A stretch of DNA of 64,000 bases from Geobacter sp. (GTDB lineage: Bacteria > Desulfobacterota > Desulfuromonadia > Geobacterales > Pseudopelobacteraceae), in the NCBI GenBank assembly GCA_009684515.1, contig WKKS01000001.1, positions 248,001 to 312,000 on the forward strand. The letters are read 5' to 3'. The translations under genes were made by a program, and so were the position numbers. The notes under the pieces are model-generated. The model saw only the letters and a list, made by a program, of their open reading frames with translations, was not told the origin of the DNA and made no database searches. This document shows positions 32,185 to 42,200 of the stretch, piece after piece. The first letter of the stretch is position 1. Each line of letters starts with the position of its first letter.

Positions 32185-33279
32185 TCAGTCCCCAAAACTA
32201 ATCCCCAGGTCACGGGCGGTCAGCACCGTATCTCCATCAGCGCGAACGCGCTTTTTTATTCCCAACGCTTCTTCCAACGGCACCAGCGCTATATCCGGAG
32301 AGTGTAGCGCCACCATATGGTCGAACTTGCCCAATTCTATGGCCCTTACAGCCGCTGCGCCGAAACGGAGGGAAAGCAGGCGATCAAAGGTTGTTGGCGA
32401 ACCGCCCCGCTGCAGATGCCCCAATACCATCGAACGAGTATCCTTGCCTGTCCGCTGTGAAATTTCATTGGCGACATATTCGGCAATGCCACCCAAAACC
32501 ACATGCTGCCGTCCCGGCTCACAGATACTTTTCGTCACCACATCGCCACCTTTGGGAAGCGCCCCCTCGGCCGCGACCACAATCGCATATTTGCGGCCAT
32601 GCAGTTCGTTGTCCATCAATTTATCGCACACCTTATCGATGTCGAACGGAATCTCCGGAATCAGGATCACATCCGCGTTCCCCGAGATACCGCTATTGAG
32701 AGCGATAAAGCCGGCATCGCGCCCCATCACTTCCACCACCATCACCCGATCATGGGACTTGGCAGTGGAATGCAGGCGGTCAATGGCCTCGGTGGCGATG
32801 CTGACCGCCGTATCGAACCCGAAGGTAATGACGGTCCCCCCCATGTCGTTGTCGATGGTTTTTGGAACACCTATCACAGGCATTCCCTTGGCGGCAAAGC
32901 GGTGAGCAATATCCAGACTCCCATCCCCACCGACGGCAACAAGTGCATCAAAGCGAAGGCGACGGAAGTTTTCCATGACCCGGTCCGACAAATCGCGCGT
33001 TTCCCATTCTCCCGCCGCATTGCAGATAGGCATATCAAAGGGGTTGCCCTTGTTGGTTGTTCCCAAAATAGTGCCGCCGATACTGGCAATGCCGTCGACC
33101 TTTTCCGGAGTCAGATTGATTATATCATCAGTATTCAGAAGGCCGGCATAGCCGCATTTAATGCCGTAAACCTCCCATTGACGGTTGTAGGCTGCCATGG
33201 TGACCGCCTCAATGACAGCGTTCAGTCCCGGAGCGTCACCGCCGCCGGTATTGATGCAGATTTTCATCCTCTTTGACAT
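32185..33279 (-). CDS. 6-phosphofructokinase, second copy (class with PKTIDND)
   Basis: 364 residues, longer than PfkA. TGGGDAPGLNAVIEAV at the N-terminus, GGDGSLDIAH with Gly (the ATP-type residue at the position equal to E. coli 104), then PKTIDNDMGGT with Lys where E. coli has Gly124, the residue combination seen in clade III enzymes that resemble PPi-dependent PFKs. MGRDAGFIAL, EIPFDIDKVCDKL and LGHLQRGGSPTTFDR follow. ATP use is likelier than PPi because Gly is retained, but this is not settled by sequence. Follows pyrE by 121 bp; separate from pfkA at 7826-8788. Confidence 0.92.
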   Translation of the reverse strand: MSKRMKICINTGGGDAPGLNAVIEAVTMAAYNRQWEVYGIKCGYAGLLNTDDIINLTPEKVDGIASIGGTILGTTNKGNPFDMPICNAAGEWETRDLSDRVMENFRRLRFDALVAVGGDGSLDIAHRFAAKGMPVIGVPKTIDNDMGGTVITFGFDTAVSIATEAIDRLHSTAKSHDRVMVVEVMGRDAGFIALNSGISGNADVILIPEIPFDIDKVCDKLMDNELHGRKYAIVVAAEGALPKGGDVVTKSICEPGRQHVVLGGIAEYVANEISQRTGKDTRSMVLGHLQRGGSPTTFDRLLSLRFGAAAVRAIELGKFDHMVALHSPDIALVPLEEALGIKKRVRADGDTVLTARDLGISFGD

Positions 33280-33400
33280 AAAAACCTCCGCTGAAATTAA
33301 CTATGGCTGGTAATTGCCTTGCCGGACATCAAACCGTGACCCGGGTTTAAAGTAAAGACAAAAATGTCCCGCCGTTTCCGGCGAGACATATTCATAATTA

Positions 33401-33952
33401 TCAGTTCCCGACCAACTCACTCTTGGTAAAAATTGTCCTGAGCCAGTACCCTTCAGCTTCAATATTCTCCCGGCCGCCTTCTTCCCGATCAACCAGTGTG
33501 ACAATTCCGAGGACTTTAAGACCCTCTTCTTCGGCGCGTCGAACCGCTTTCATCGAAGAGCCGCCGGTCGTGACGACATCTTCAACAATAATAACCTGCG
33601 TACCGGCCGGCAGGTTCTTGCGGCCTTCCAGCCATTGGCCGGTGCCATGCCCCTTGGGCTCCTTGCGGATGATGAAAGCGTGCATGCTTTTGCCGTCCAG
33701 ATGAGCCGCAATCGATGTTGCCGTGGCGATCGGGTCGGCTCCCAGAGTAATACCGCCTACTGCCTGCACCCCTTCCACATCTTTGATCGCATCATAGAAC
33801 AGTTTCCCTACCAGAAAACCGCCCTCGGCGTGCAGTGTGGTCTGCTTGCCGTCAAAATAAAAATCACTCTCGCGTCCCGAAGCCAGCGTTACCAGACGTT
33901 TCTCGTAAGACAGTTCCAGGATAATTTTCTTCAGTTGGTCTCGTTCATTCAT
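33401..33952 (-). CDS. pyrE: Orotate phosphoribosyltransferase
   Basis: Converts orotate and PRPP to OMP. 183 residues from ATG 33952. Motifs: FYFDGKQTTLHAEGGFLVGKLFYD, GGITLGADPIATA, FIIRKEPKGHGTGQWLEG and the PRPP motif VIIVEDVVTTGGSSMKAV. The frame is open further upstream into purF, but family similarity starts at this ATG, and its GAGGAGG ribosome-binding site lies in the last codons of purF (purF stop one base before). Pyrimidine gene embedded in the purine block, linked by the PRPP-using chemistry. Confidence 0.95.
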   Translation of the reverse strand: MNERDQLKKIILELSYEKRLVTLASGRESDFYFDGKQTTLHAEGGFLVGKLFYDAIKDVEGVQAVGGITLGADPIATATSIAAHLDGKSMHAFIIRKEPKGHGTGQWLEGRKNLPAGTQVIIVEDVVTTGGSSMKAVRRAEEEGLKVLGIVTLVDREEGGRENIEAEGYWLRTIFTKSELVGN

Positions 33953-33953
33953 G

Positions 33954-35372
33954 TTAGAGCAGTTCCTCCTCAAATAGTCCCATCTGCGGCAGTTCCGCAG
34001 GTTTGGGGAATGCGACCGGGTAATCTCCGGCAAAACAGGCTTTACAATAATCGGTTTTGCTGACTCCAACCGAGCTCAGAAGACCTTCTTCCGACAGGTA
34101 ACCTAATGAGTCTGCAGTTATGTAACGACGAATTTCCTCAAGACTGTGTGACGAAGCGATCAGCTCCTTGCGATTGGGGGTATCGATGCCGTAGTAGCAG
34201 GGATAGCTGGTTGGCGGAGATGAGATCAGCATATGCACCTCTTTTGCTCCGGCCTGTCGCACCATTTTGACTATTTTACGTGAAGTCGTGCCGCGCACGA
34301 TCGAATCGTCAATAACAACAACCCTCTTGCCTTCCAGAATTTCCCGGACCGGGTTAAGCTTGATCTTGACTCCGAAATGCCGGATAGCCTGAGCCGGTTC
34401 AATGAAGGTACGCCCCACGTAATGGTTGCGTATCAGACCCATCTCGAACGAAATCCCGGCTTCCTCGGCGTACCCCATGGCAGCCGGAACACCCGAGTCC
34501 GGCACTGCGATGACCACATCCGCATCCACTTTATATTCGCGCGCCAGCTGCCTTCCAAGCTCTTTGCGGGTCAGGTAGACATTTTTGCCGAAAATATAGG
34601 AATCGGGACGGGCAAAGTAGACAAACTCAAAGATACAAGGGGTCGGCTCAACCTTTTTGAACGGAAACAGTGACTGGATACTGCCGTCGACATTGCAGAC
34701 AATCATTTCGCCCGGTTCGATTTCACGCACAAACTCCGCTTCGATCAGATCCAGTGCGCAGCTCTCGGATGCCACAACCCATCCTTCACCAAGCTTGCCC
34801 AGACAGAGCGGGCGGAAACCGTTGGGGTCGCGCACCGCTATCATGCGGCTCTCGGTCAGAAACAGCAGGCAATACGCGCCGTTGATACGGCTGAGCGACT
34901 CCACAATCCGGTCCACCAGTGAATTGGTGCGGGCAACAGCCAGCAGATGAATGATGATCTCCGTATCCATGGTGGTCTGGAAAATCGAACCATACGCTTC
35001 CAGCTCCGCCTTCAGCAACTGGGCATTGACCAGGTTGCCGTTATGGGCCACGGCGATCGAGCCGCGCGAGTAATCCACCATGATCGGCTGGACATTCTTT
35101 TCCACCGAAGCTCCGGCGGTTGAATAGCGCACATGACCGATAGCTGATTTTCCGGGCAGTTTTTTGAAAACCTCCTGGTTTCCGAATACATCGGCCACCA
35201 GACCCATCCGTTTGTGAGCATGGAGCGTGTTGCCGTCGGATGAGACGATACCGCAGCTTTCCTGGCCGCGATGCTGGAGCGCATACAAACCAAGATAAGT
35301 CAGATTGGATGCTTCCGGGTGGTTGTAGACGCCAAAAACGCCGCATTCTTCCTGTGGTCTGGATAATTTCAT
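33954..35372 (-). CDS. purF: Amidophosphoribosyltransferase
   Basis: First committed step of purine synthesis: PRPP plus glutamine to phosphoribosylamine. 472 residues from ATG 35372, which has GTGGAG upstream (the frame extends to a TTG at 35411, overlapping purQ). Class II glutaminase nucleophile Cys10 follows a nine-residue propeptide ([14 protein letters not shown]). Four cysteines expected for the 4Fe-4S form are present: [17 protein letters not shown] and [13 protein letters not shown] site [18 protein letters not shown]. The Fe-S type is O2-sensitive, fitting an anaerobe. Confidence 0.96.
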   Translation of the reverse strand: MKLSRPQEECGVFGVYNHPEASNLTYLGLYALQHRGQESCGIVSSDGNTLHAHKRMGLVADVFGNQEVFKKLPGKSAIGHVRYSTAGASVEKNVQPIMVDYSRGSIAVAHNGNLVNAQLLKAELEAYGSIFQTTMDTEIIIHLLAVARTNSLVDRIVESLSRINGAYCLLFLTESRMIAVRDPNGFRPLCLGKLGEGWVVASESCALDLIEAEFVREIEPGEMIVCNVDGSIQSLFPFKKVEPTPCIFEFVYFARPDSYIFGKNVYLTRKELGRQLAREYKVDADVVIAVPDSGVPAAMGYAEEAGISFEMGLIRNHYVGRTFIEPAQAIRHFGVKIKLNPVREILEGKRVVVIDDSIVRGTTSRKIVKMVRQAGAKEVHMLISSPPTSYPCYYGIDTPNRKELIASSHSLEEIRRYITADSLGYLSEEGLLSSVGVSKTDYCKACFAGDYPVAFPKPAELPQMGLFEEELL

Positions 35373-35403
35373 AGTTACGGGCTCCACTTTAACTTCAGTT
35401 TGA

Positions 35404-36231
35404 CTAGACAAGGTTATTCCTCACATACTCCGCGGCATTTTTATAAAGTATCAGTCCGTCGCCCGCTTCGGGAAGTTCTTCACGAGTCCAGCGCGGGTGC
35501 TGGGTATAGTGGATAAAGGCCTCGGGGTGCGGCATCAGCCCCATCAATCGCCCGGTTGGATCACAGATGCCTGCGATGGCGTTCTGCGCTCCGTTGGGGT
35601 TGGCTGGAAACTCCATCGTGGCAGCATCATAATCGGAACCGGAATATTTGAAGACCGCCAGATGTTCCTGCTCGATACGTTGCAAAGTGGCATCCGAATC
35701 ACAGACGAATTTCCCTTCACCGTGGCGCACCGGCAGATAAATCCCCTTGTTGATCCCTTTTGTAAAAACCGATGGAGAGGACGCATCGACTTTGAGATAA
35801 CACCAGCGATCCTGAAAACGTCCGCAGTCATTATGGGTCAGGGTAACGGACTGGTTCAGGTAATCACCGTCGAAAGCAGGCAGCATCCCCATCTTGACCA
35901 TCAGCTGAAAACCGTTGCAGACACCCAGAATCAACTTTCCGGCGTTGATAAAGCGGGTGAACTGTTCAACCAGTTTTTCACCGCTGCCAGACACCGAAGC
36001 ATGCTTCAGACGATTGGCCTGGGCCTTGGCACTCCCGAGATCGTCTCCATCCAGAAACCCGCCTGTCAGATTAAGGAAATGGAAGTCATCCAGGCGAACC
36101 TCGCCGGAAAGGATTTCAGCGATGTGAGCGATAACGGCCTCGTCGAAGCCGCCCATGCGGCAGGCGTGGGCCGCCTCCATCTCGCAGTTGGTACCGTTGC
36201 CGGTTATGACAATTGCTCTAGTTTGTGCCAT
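35404..36231 (-). CDS. purQ: Phosphoribosylformylglycinamidine synthase, glutaminase subunit
   Basis: 275 residues, class I glutamine amidotransferase supplying ammonia to PurL. Nucleophile Cys in [10 protein letters not shown], catalytic His/Glu in [10 protein letters not shown], and the opening [21 protein letters not shown]. Longer than B. subtilis PurQ (about 227), as in related deltaproteobacteria. Its partner purL lies 1.9 kb upstream with recQ in between. Followed by purF. Confidence 0.95.
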   Translation of the reverse strand: MAQTRAIVITGNGTNCEMEAAHACRMGGFDEAVIAHIAEILSGEVRLDDFHFLNLTGGFLDGDDLGSAKAQANRLKHASVSGSGEKLVEQFTRFINAGKLILGVCNGFQLMVKMGMLPAFDGDYLNQSVTLTHNDCGRFQDRWCYLKVDASSPSVFTKGINKGIYLPVRHGEGKFVCDSDATLQRIEQEHLAVFKYSGSDYDAATMEFPANPNGAQNAIAGICDPTGRLMGLMPHPEAFIHYTQHPRWTREELPEAGDGLILYKNAAEYVRNNLV

Positions 36232-36298
36232 TGATTGCTGTTCTCCTTAAATATTCGAAAGTCAGCTTACCAGTTTACTGCCGGTCTGCTTCAGAATT

Positions 36299-38104
36299 TC
36301 AGCTTTGCGAGTACATATATTTGCTGATTGCGGCAAGAAATTCCGCGCCATACTTGCGCAGTTTATGTTCGCCGACTCCGGTAATCGATAACAGTTCGCT
36401 TTGATCACCGGGGCGAACCTTGGACATTTCAAGCAGGGTCGCATCGGAAAAAACTACAAAAGGTGGAACACCGGCCGCATCTGCAATCTGTTTGCGAACC
36501 GCTCGCAAATCGTCAAACAATGCCCGGTGGGCGCCATCCCCAGCCCCGCTCTTCCGCCTGCTCTTCTCCTCTTTCAAAACAGCTGCCCGCGGCAGACCAA
36601 GGATAACTTTCGTCTCCCCCTTCAGAACCGGCCGCGCAGCGGGCGAAAGTCCCAATGCGCCGTAGCGTGTAAAATCCTGAACCAGATAACCGAGGTGGAT
36701 CAACTGCCTGAAAATGTTTTCCCACTCCACCGCCGAAAGGTCGGCGCCGATGCCATAGGTGGAAAGCTGGTTATGCTGCAATTCAGCCACACGTTGCCCT
36801 TTGGCTCCGCGCAGCACATCAATAACATGCCTTGCGCCGAATCGTTCGCCGACCCGATAAACGCACGAAAGTGCTTTTTTGGCCTGTTCCGAGGCATCAA
36901 ACCGCTGTGGCGGATCTGTGCAGACATCGCAGTTACCGCATTCGTTTTCAAGCTGATCACCAAAATAGTTTAGCAGCGCCCGGCGGCGGCAGGTCAGTGC
37001 TTCGGCATACGCAACCATGGCATTCAGTTTTTGCAGCTCGATCCGTACCCGTTCCGCATTATCACTGTTCTCAATCAGCGAGCGGGCGGTCATGACATCA
37101 CCCATGCCAAACAGCATCAACGCTTCGGAAGGGAGACCGTCACGCCCGGCACGACCGGTTTCCTGATAGTAGCTTTCGACGCTCTTGGGCATGTCGTAAT
37201 GCACAACGTAACGCACGTTGGGCTTGTCGATTCCCATGCCGAATGCGACAGTGGCAACCACGATCCGAAGATCATCGCATCTGAAAGCGTCCTGCACTCT
37301 CTTGCGTTCCGCATCCGGCAGACCGGCATGGTAGGCAGCAGCGGAAAAACCGGATGCACAAAGTTTTTCGGCGACCTGTTCGACCCGTTTCCGGCTCAGG
37401 GCATAAACGATTCCGGCTTCATCCTTCCGTCCGGACAGGAACGAGCCGAGTTGAACCAGCGGTTTATGCTTGGGAATGACCGTGTAGGTGATGTTGGGAC
37501 GGTCGAAACCGGCCACAAATACCTTTGCATCCGCAAGCCCCAGCTGCCGCAGTATATCCTTGCGCGTTTCCGGGTCAGCGGTGGCGGTCATCGCCACGAT
37601 CGGCACATTTCTGAATTGCTGGCGCAACCGGCCAAGCTGCGTGTATTCGGGCCTGAAATCATGTCCCCACTGCGAGATACAGTGGGCTTCGTCAATCGCA
37701 AACAGGGCCAGCTCAAGTGAAGCCAGTCGCTCCAGAAATTCCGGCATCATCAGCCGTTCCGGAGCAACGTACAACAGATCCAGCTTACCTGTATCCAACT
37801 GCTGAAAAACACGCCCGACTTCCGCAGACGACAAGGAAGAGTTCAGGAAAGTTGCCTTGACGCCGTTGGCAACCAGTGCATCGACCTGATCTTTCATCAG
37901 GGCAATCAGCGGCGAGACGACAATCGCCACCCCTTTTCGATGCAAGGCCGGAATCTGATAACAGAGCGACTTTCCGCCACCAGTCGGCATAACCAGAAAA
38001 ACATCCTCACCGTCACAGACCCTCTCGATAACCTCCTGCTGTGGTGATCGAAACTCGTGAAACCCGAAAATTGTTTTTAAGGTATGTTGGATAGTGTCGG
38101 TCAC
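36299..38104 (-). CDS. recQ: ATP-dependent DNA helicase RecQ
   Basis: 601 residues, full-length. Walker A MPTGGGKSLCYQIP, DEAH box AIDEAHCISQWGHDFRPEY, motif V/VI VVATVAFGMGIDKPNVRYVVHYDMP and YYQETGRAGRDG, the RQC zinc cysteines in CRRRALLNYFGDQLENECGNCDVC, a winged helix, and a C-terminal HRDC domain. GTG start. Placed between purL and purQ, nine bp after purL, which is an unusual interruption of the purine operon. Confidence 0.96.
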   Translation of the reverse strand: MTDTIQHTLKTIFGFHEFRSPQQEVIERVCDGEDVFLVMPTGGGKSLCYQIPALHRKGVAIVVSPLIALMKDQVDALVANGVKATFLNSSLSSAEVGRVFQQLDTGKLDLLYVAPERLMMPEFLERLASLELALFAIDEAHCISQWGHDFRPEYTQLGRLRQQFRNVPIVAMTATADPETRKDILRQLGLADAKVFVAGFDRPNITYTVIPKHKPLVQLGSFLSGRKDEAGIVYALSRKRVEQVAEKLCASGFSAAAYHAGLPDAERKRVQDAFRCDDLRIVVATVAFGMGIDKPNVRYVVHYDMPKSVESYYQETGRAGRDGLPSEALMLFGMGDVMTARSLIENSDNAERVRIELQKLNAMVAYAEALTCRRRALLNYFGDQLENECGNCDVCTDPPQRFDASEQAKKALSCVYRVGERFGARHVIDVLRGAKGQRVAELQHNQLSTYGIGADLSAVEWENIFRQLIHLGYLVQDFTRYGALGLSPAARPVLKGETKVILGLPRAAVLKEEKSRRKSGAGDGAHRALFDDLRAVRKQIADAAGVPPFVVFSDATLLEMSKVRPGDQSELLSITGVGEHKLRKYGAEFLAAISKYMYSQS

Positions 38105-38112
38105 AGAATCAG

Positions 38113-41103
38113 TTACAGCTCCCGCAAAGTTTTTTGCCAGGCTTCTTTAAGCTCGGACAGATCGGCCATGATAACATCATGACCCTCAATCGCCTCAATG
38201 CTCAGCAGCGGGTTCTCAGTTACCACACCGATCCTGGAACAACCTTCTCCCCCCATGATCGCCTCGAAAGCCTCGGAATCCTCGCGACGGACCGTGACCA
38301 GTAGTCGCGATGCAGATTCGGAGAAGAGCAGCGCTTCGTCACGCCAGCCATCTTCAGGCCCCTGCCATGGCACGCGTGACAGATCGATGGAGATACCGAA
38401 ACCACCTGCAAAGGCGCTTTCAGCCGCAGCGACCGCCAGTCCGCCATCGGACAGGTCATGGCAGGAAGCCACCAGCCCCTGAAGAACAGCCTGGTGGTAA
38501 GCCTGGTAGCGGGCATAAGCCGACATCGCATCGACCTTGGGAATTTTATTGCCGACAAAACCCTTCATTGCCAGGTATTCCGATCCACCCAGCTCGTCGG
38601 CTGTGCAGCCCAGCAAATAGACACAGTCGCCGGGGCGTTTGACGTCCATTGTGACAGCTTTTCTGGCATCTTCAATTTTCCCGATCACCGAGAACAGTAG
38701 TGTCGGCGGGATCGATATCTTGGTCGTTCCATCGTAGAAGTCGTTTTTCATGGAATCCTTGCCGGAGATCAGCGGCAGATTGTAGACCATGCAGACATCG
38801 TAAAGAGCCTGATTGGAGCGCACCAGCTGTGCCATCTTGTAATCGCCGTCCGGAGTTTTCTCCGACAGGACCGGGTCGCACCAGCAGAAATTGTCCAAAC
38901 CGGCCACCAGTTCCAGCGAACCGCCAACAGCGACATAGTTGCGAAGCGCCTCATCAACGGCGTTGGCGGTCATGTGGTAGGTATCGATATCGGAATAGCG
39001 GGGACAGATACCGTGAGCCGTGACGACACCTTCGAAAGAGTCAAGGATTGGCCGCACAACCGCTGCGTCGGATGGTCCATCATTGGTCACACCGATAAAA
39101 GGTTTGACGACTGAACCTCCCTGTACTTCGTGGTCGTAACGCCGTACCACCGACTCCTTGGAGCAGATGTTGAGGCTGGAGAGAAGCTGCTTCAGTTCGT
39201 CAGTGTAGTCATTTTTTTCTTCCAGAACCGGTTCCGGATGTTGCGGCGGCGTCCATTTGGCCGGAAGCTGCATGGGGGGCAATCCTTCATGCATGAACTC
39301 CATCGGCAGCCAGGCAACAGTCTGTTCGCCATACTGCATATGGAAAACTCCGGAGTCGGTGAACTCGCCCAGCACGGTGGCTTCGACACCGAAGCGCTCC
39401 GCCATGGCAAGAAACTCTTTAATCTGTTCAGGCGGCACCGCCAGCGACATGCGCTCCTGAGCCTCGGAGATCAGGATTTCCCATGGGTTCAGCCCGGGGT
39501 ATTTCAGCGGGGCTTTGGCCAGATCCATCCGGCAGCCGCCGCATTCGCCAGCCATTTCCCCGATTGAGGAAGAAAGTCCGCCCGCGCCGTTGTCGGTAAT
39601 GAAACGATAAAGTCCCTTGTCGCGGGCGCGGATCAGGAAGTCGAACATGCGCTTCTGGGTAATCGGATCACCGATCTGCACCGCAGTGACCGGCGAATTC
39701 TCATTCAACTCCTCGGAAGAGAAGGTGGCGCCGTGGATACCATCCTTGCCGATCCGGCCACCGGTCATGACAATCAGGTCACCCGGCTTGATGTACTTGT
39801 CATGCCCCGGCTGTCCATTGACACGCGCCGGCATCAGGCCGGCCGTTCCGCAGAAAACCAGCGGCTTGCCGGCAAAACGCTCATCAAAAACCAGCGATCC
39901 GTTGACGGTCGGGATGCCGCTCTTGTTGCCGCCATGCTCAACCCCTTCGACAACACCTTCATAAATACGGCGTGGATGCAGCAGCCGCTTCGGGAGCGGT
40001 TTGTCGTAAAAAGGATCGGCAAAGCAGAATACATCTGTATTAAAGATCAGTTTTGAGCCTTGGCCGGTACCGAACGGATCACGGTTGACCCCGACGATTC
40101 CGGTCAGCGCCCCGCCGTATGGATCGAGCGCCGATGGAGAATTATGGGTTTCGACCTTGAAGACCAGGGAATGTTGCTCGTTGAATTTGATAACCCCGGC
40201 ATTGTCCTTGAAGACCGAAAGGCAGAAATCCTTGTCCCCCATTTTCTCGCGCACATCTTTGGTAGTGCGCTGAATGAATGATTTGAAAAGGGATTTGATC
40301 TCCTGCCGGTTGCCATGTTCATCTTCATATTGAACAGTCCCGGCGAAAATTTTATGTTTGCAATGCTCGGACCAGGTCTGCGCCAGACACTCCAACTCCA
40401 CGTCGGTCGGCCTTGCAGACAGCCCCATTTTGGAACGCGCTTCAAGAACCTGGGGATCGCGGTAATGTTTCTGGATGATCTGCATTTCATCAAGAGTCAG
40501 GGCCAGAACCCCCTCTTTGCTGATGCGCATCAACTCTTCATCGGAAACTTCCAGATCGATTTCCCTGACCTCGGCCCTTGTTTCAGCCTGAACTTTCGGC
40601 GCAACAGCGGCGAATCCCCCCTTCCGGGAAAATTCCTGGGAAGACAAAACCGTGTAGCGCTGGATCAGGGTATTGCAGAGCAATCCGGTGGCTATGTTTT
40701 CCACATCGTCAACGGTCATCGCCCCTTTCAACAGGTATTGAACCGCGTAATAGACGCCCTCCCCGTCAGCTAAAGGAGTTCCGGTCAGATATGAAACCGC
40801 CTCGCGAGCCGTCCGCCCGACGTTGTCTGTCACGCCCGGCCTGAATCCGACCTCGACCGCATAGTCGAATCCTTCGGCCAGCGGCTTGTCCAGACTCCAG
40901 AGCTGGATAACCGGATCACTGAAAGGGCCGGCCGCGGCCTGTTCCAGCAAGTCCGGCGAAAGCGGCGCATCGACGGTATAAACATCTATGGTTCGCACTT
41001 CTTCAACAGCCAAGTGCAGAAAGTGTCCAATTTCGCGTTTGATCCGCTCGCCACGTGCGTCACGGACACCATTTTTCAGGGCAATCTCTATTCTGTTGGG
41101 CAT
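38113..41103 (-). CDS. purL: Phosphoribosylformylglycinamidine synthase, large subunit with PurS-like N-terminus
   Basis: 996 residues, between the small PurL (about 740) and the 1300-residue type. The N-terminus (residues about 1-150) is duplicated PurS-like (NRIEIALKNGVRDARGERIKREIG; TIDVYTVDAPLSP; GFDYAVEVGFRPGVTDNVGRTA). The FGAM synthase core follows: CLAQTWSEHCKHK, VKVETHNSPSALDPYGGALTGIVG, ATP/Mg loop regions, and two AIRS-type halves. No glutaminase domain; PurQ provides it. Overlaps mscS by 16 bases upstream. Confidence 0.96.
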   Translation of the reverse strand: MPNRIEIALKNGVRDARGERIKREIGHFLHLAVEEVRTIDVYTVDAPLSPDLLEQAAAGPFSDPVIQLWSLDKPLAEGFDYAVEVGFRPGVTDNVGRTAREAVSYLTGTPLADGEGVYYAVQYLLKGAMTVDDVENIATGLLCNTLIQRYTVLSSQEFSRKGGFAAVAPKVQAETRAEVREIDLEVSDEELMRISKEGVLALTLDEMQIIQKHYRDPQVLEARSKMGLSARPTDVELECLAQTWSEHCKHKIFAGTVQYEDEHGNRQEIKSLFKSFIQRTTKDVREKMGDKDFCLSVFKDNAGVIKFNEQHSLVFKVETHNSPSALDPYGGALTGIVGVNRDPFGTGQGSKLIFNTDVFCFADPFYDKPLPKRLLHPRRIYEGVVEGVEHGGNKSGIPTVNGSLVFDERFAGKPLVFCGTAGLMPARVNGQPGHDKYIKPGDLIVMTGGRIGKDGIHGATFSSEELNENSPVTAVQIGDPITQKRMFDFLIRARDKGLYRFITDNGAGGLSSSIGEMAGECGGCRMDLAKAPLKYPGLNPWEILISEAQERMSLAVPPEQIKEFLAMAERFGVEATVLGEFTDSGVFHMQYGEQTVAWLPMEFMHEGLPPMQLPAKWTPPQHPEPVLEEKNDYTDELKQLLSSLNICSKESVVRRYDHEVQGGSVVKPFIGVTNDGPSDAAVVRPILDSFEGVVTAHGICPRYSDIDTYHMTANAVDEALRNYVAVGGSLELVAGLDNFCWCDPVLSEKTPDGDYKMAQLVRSNQALYDVCMVYNLPLISGKDSMKNDFYDGTTKISIPPTLLFSVIGKIEDARKAVTMDVKRPGDCVYLLGCTADELGGSEYLAMKGFVGNKIPKVDAMSAYARYQAYHQAVLQGLVASCHDLSDGGLAVAAAESAFAGGFGISIDLSRVPWQGPEDGWRDEALLFSESASRLLVTVRREDSEAFEAIMGGEGCSRIGVVTENPLLSIEAIEGHDVIMADLSELKEAWQKTLREL

Positions 41104-42200
41104 AATGCTTGTTCCTTTTCCATAATGACCGTTCTTTTTGGGAATGGTATTTCGATGCGTTCTTCACTAAAACGACGCAAAATGGCGCAATTCAACTGAT
41201 CTGTCACCAGGGCGATCCGGGTCGGATCACCAACCCAGAACAGCAGCAGCATGTTCAGGGAACTATCCCCAAACGAGGTAAAAAGCGCCAGCGGCGGCGG
41301 CTCCGCCACAACTTCACCGTTTTCTTCGGCTATTGCCAGCAGCACAGCTTTGACATGTTCCATATCACTGCCATAGCCGACGCCAACCGCAATGCGCCCT
41401 TGTGTAACCATTGTCGGGCGAACCATGTTGATCAGAGCGGAGTTGCACAGGTCGGAGTTGGGTATGATCATAACCGTCGTGTCCAACCCCTGAATTTTGG
41501 TGGAGCGCAGGCCGATATCGACAACATCTCCGACCTGACCATTGGCCAGCTTGATCCGGTCACCAATCTGAAACGGACGATCCAGCATCAGGGTAAAACC
41601 TGAAATCATATGGGCCAGAGTATCCTTGGCCGCCATACCAATTGCCAAAGAACCGATTCCCAAGGCTGTCACCAGTGAGAAGATATCATAATTGAAGTGC
41701 TTGAAGATAATCAGCAGAGCGGTTGCCATCAAAAACAGCGATGCGATTTTTTCGGCTACCGGCAGCATCTGGCGGGACATGGTGGCGTTTGATGCTTCCT
41801 GCTGCCCGGCGACGTACCATTTCAGAAGTTCGTCCAGGGCGTGGTACAGTAGGTTGAAAACGATAATTACCAGAAGGATGAAAAGCAGTCCGGAAACCAC
41901 TACCACAAGTTTCTCATGCAAAGGCAACGATCTGATTGCCAGATAAAGCCCCAGCATGATCATCAGGCGTGAGACATGGGGAGTAATACGCTGCAGGAGG
42001 CGATCATCCAGGTCGGTTGAGGTAAAACGGGCCAAGCGTCTGCCCCACTTGTTCAACATCATCACGACCAGCTGCGATAACACCCAGAACAGCGCCAGGA
42101 TCAGAAGCGCGCCCAGAATATCCTTGGCCCACAGCAACAGGACTCCGTCGCTTTCCTGGGTTTGCAGGAGCTGACTTATGAAGCTAAAAAATCTATTCAC
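41088..42200 (-). CDS. MscS family mechanosensitive ion channel
   Basis: 370 residues. Five hydrophobic segments in the first 190 residues, the pore-lining helix and conserved GIGSLAIGMAAKDTLAHMISGFTLMLDRPFQIGDRI segment (about 200-240), the beta-domain VVDIGLRSTKIQGLDTTVMIIPNSDL and a C-terminal alpha/beta domain. GTG start. Overlaps purB (8 bp) and purL (16 bp), so co-expression with purine genes is built in; the reason is unknown. Confidence 0.94.
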   Translation of the reverse strand: MNRFFSFISQLLQTQESDGVLLLWAKDILGALLILALFWVLSQLVVMMLNKWGRRLARFTSTDLDDRLLQRITPHVSRLMIMLGLYLAIRSLPLHEKLVVVVSGLLFILLVIIVFNLLYHALDELLKWYVAGQQEASNATMSRQMLPVAEKIASLFLMATALLIIFKHFNYDIFSLVTALGIGSLAIGMAAKDTLAHMISGFTLMLDRPFQIGDRIKLANGQVGDVVDIGLRSTKIQGLDTTVMIIPNSDLCNSALINMVRPTMVTQGRIAVGVGYGSDMEHVKAVLLAIAEENGEVVAEPPPLALFTSFGDSSLNMLLLFWVGDPTRIALVTDQLNCAILRRFSEERIEIPFPKRTVIMEKEQALCPTE

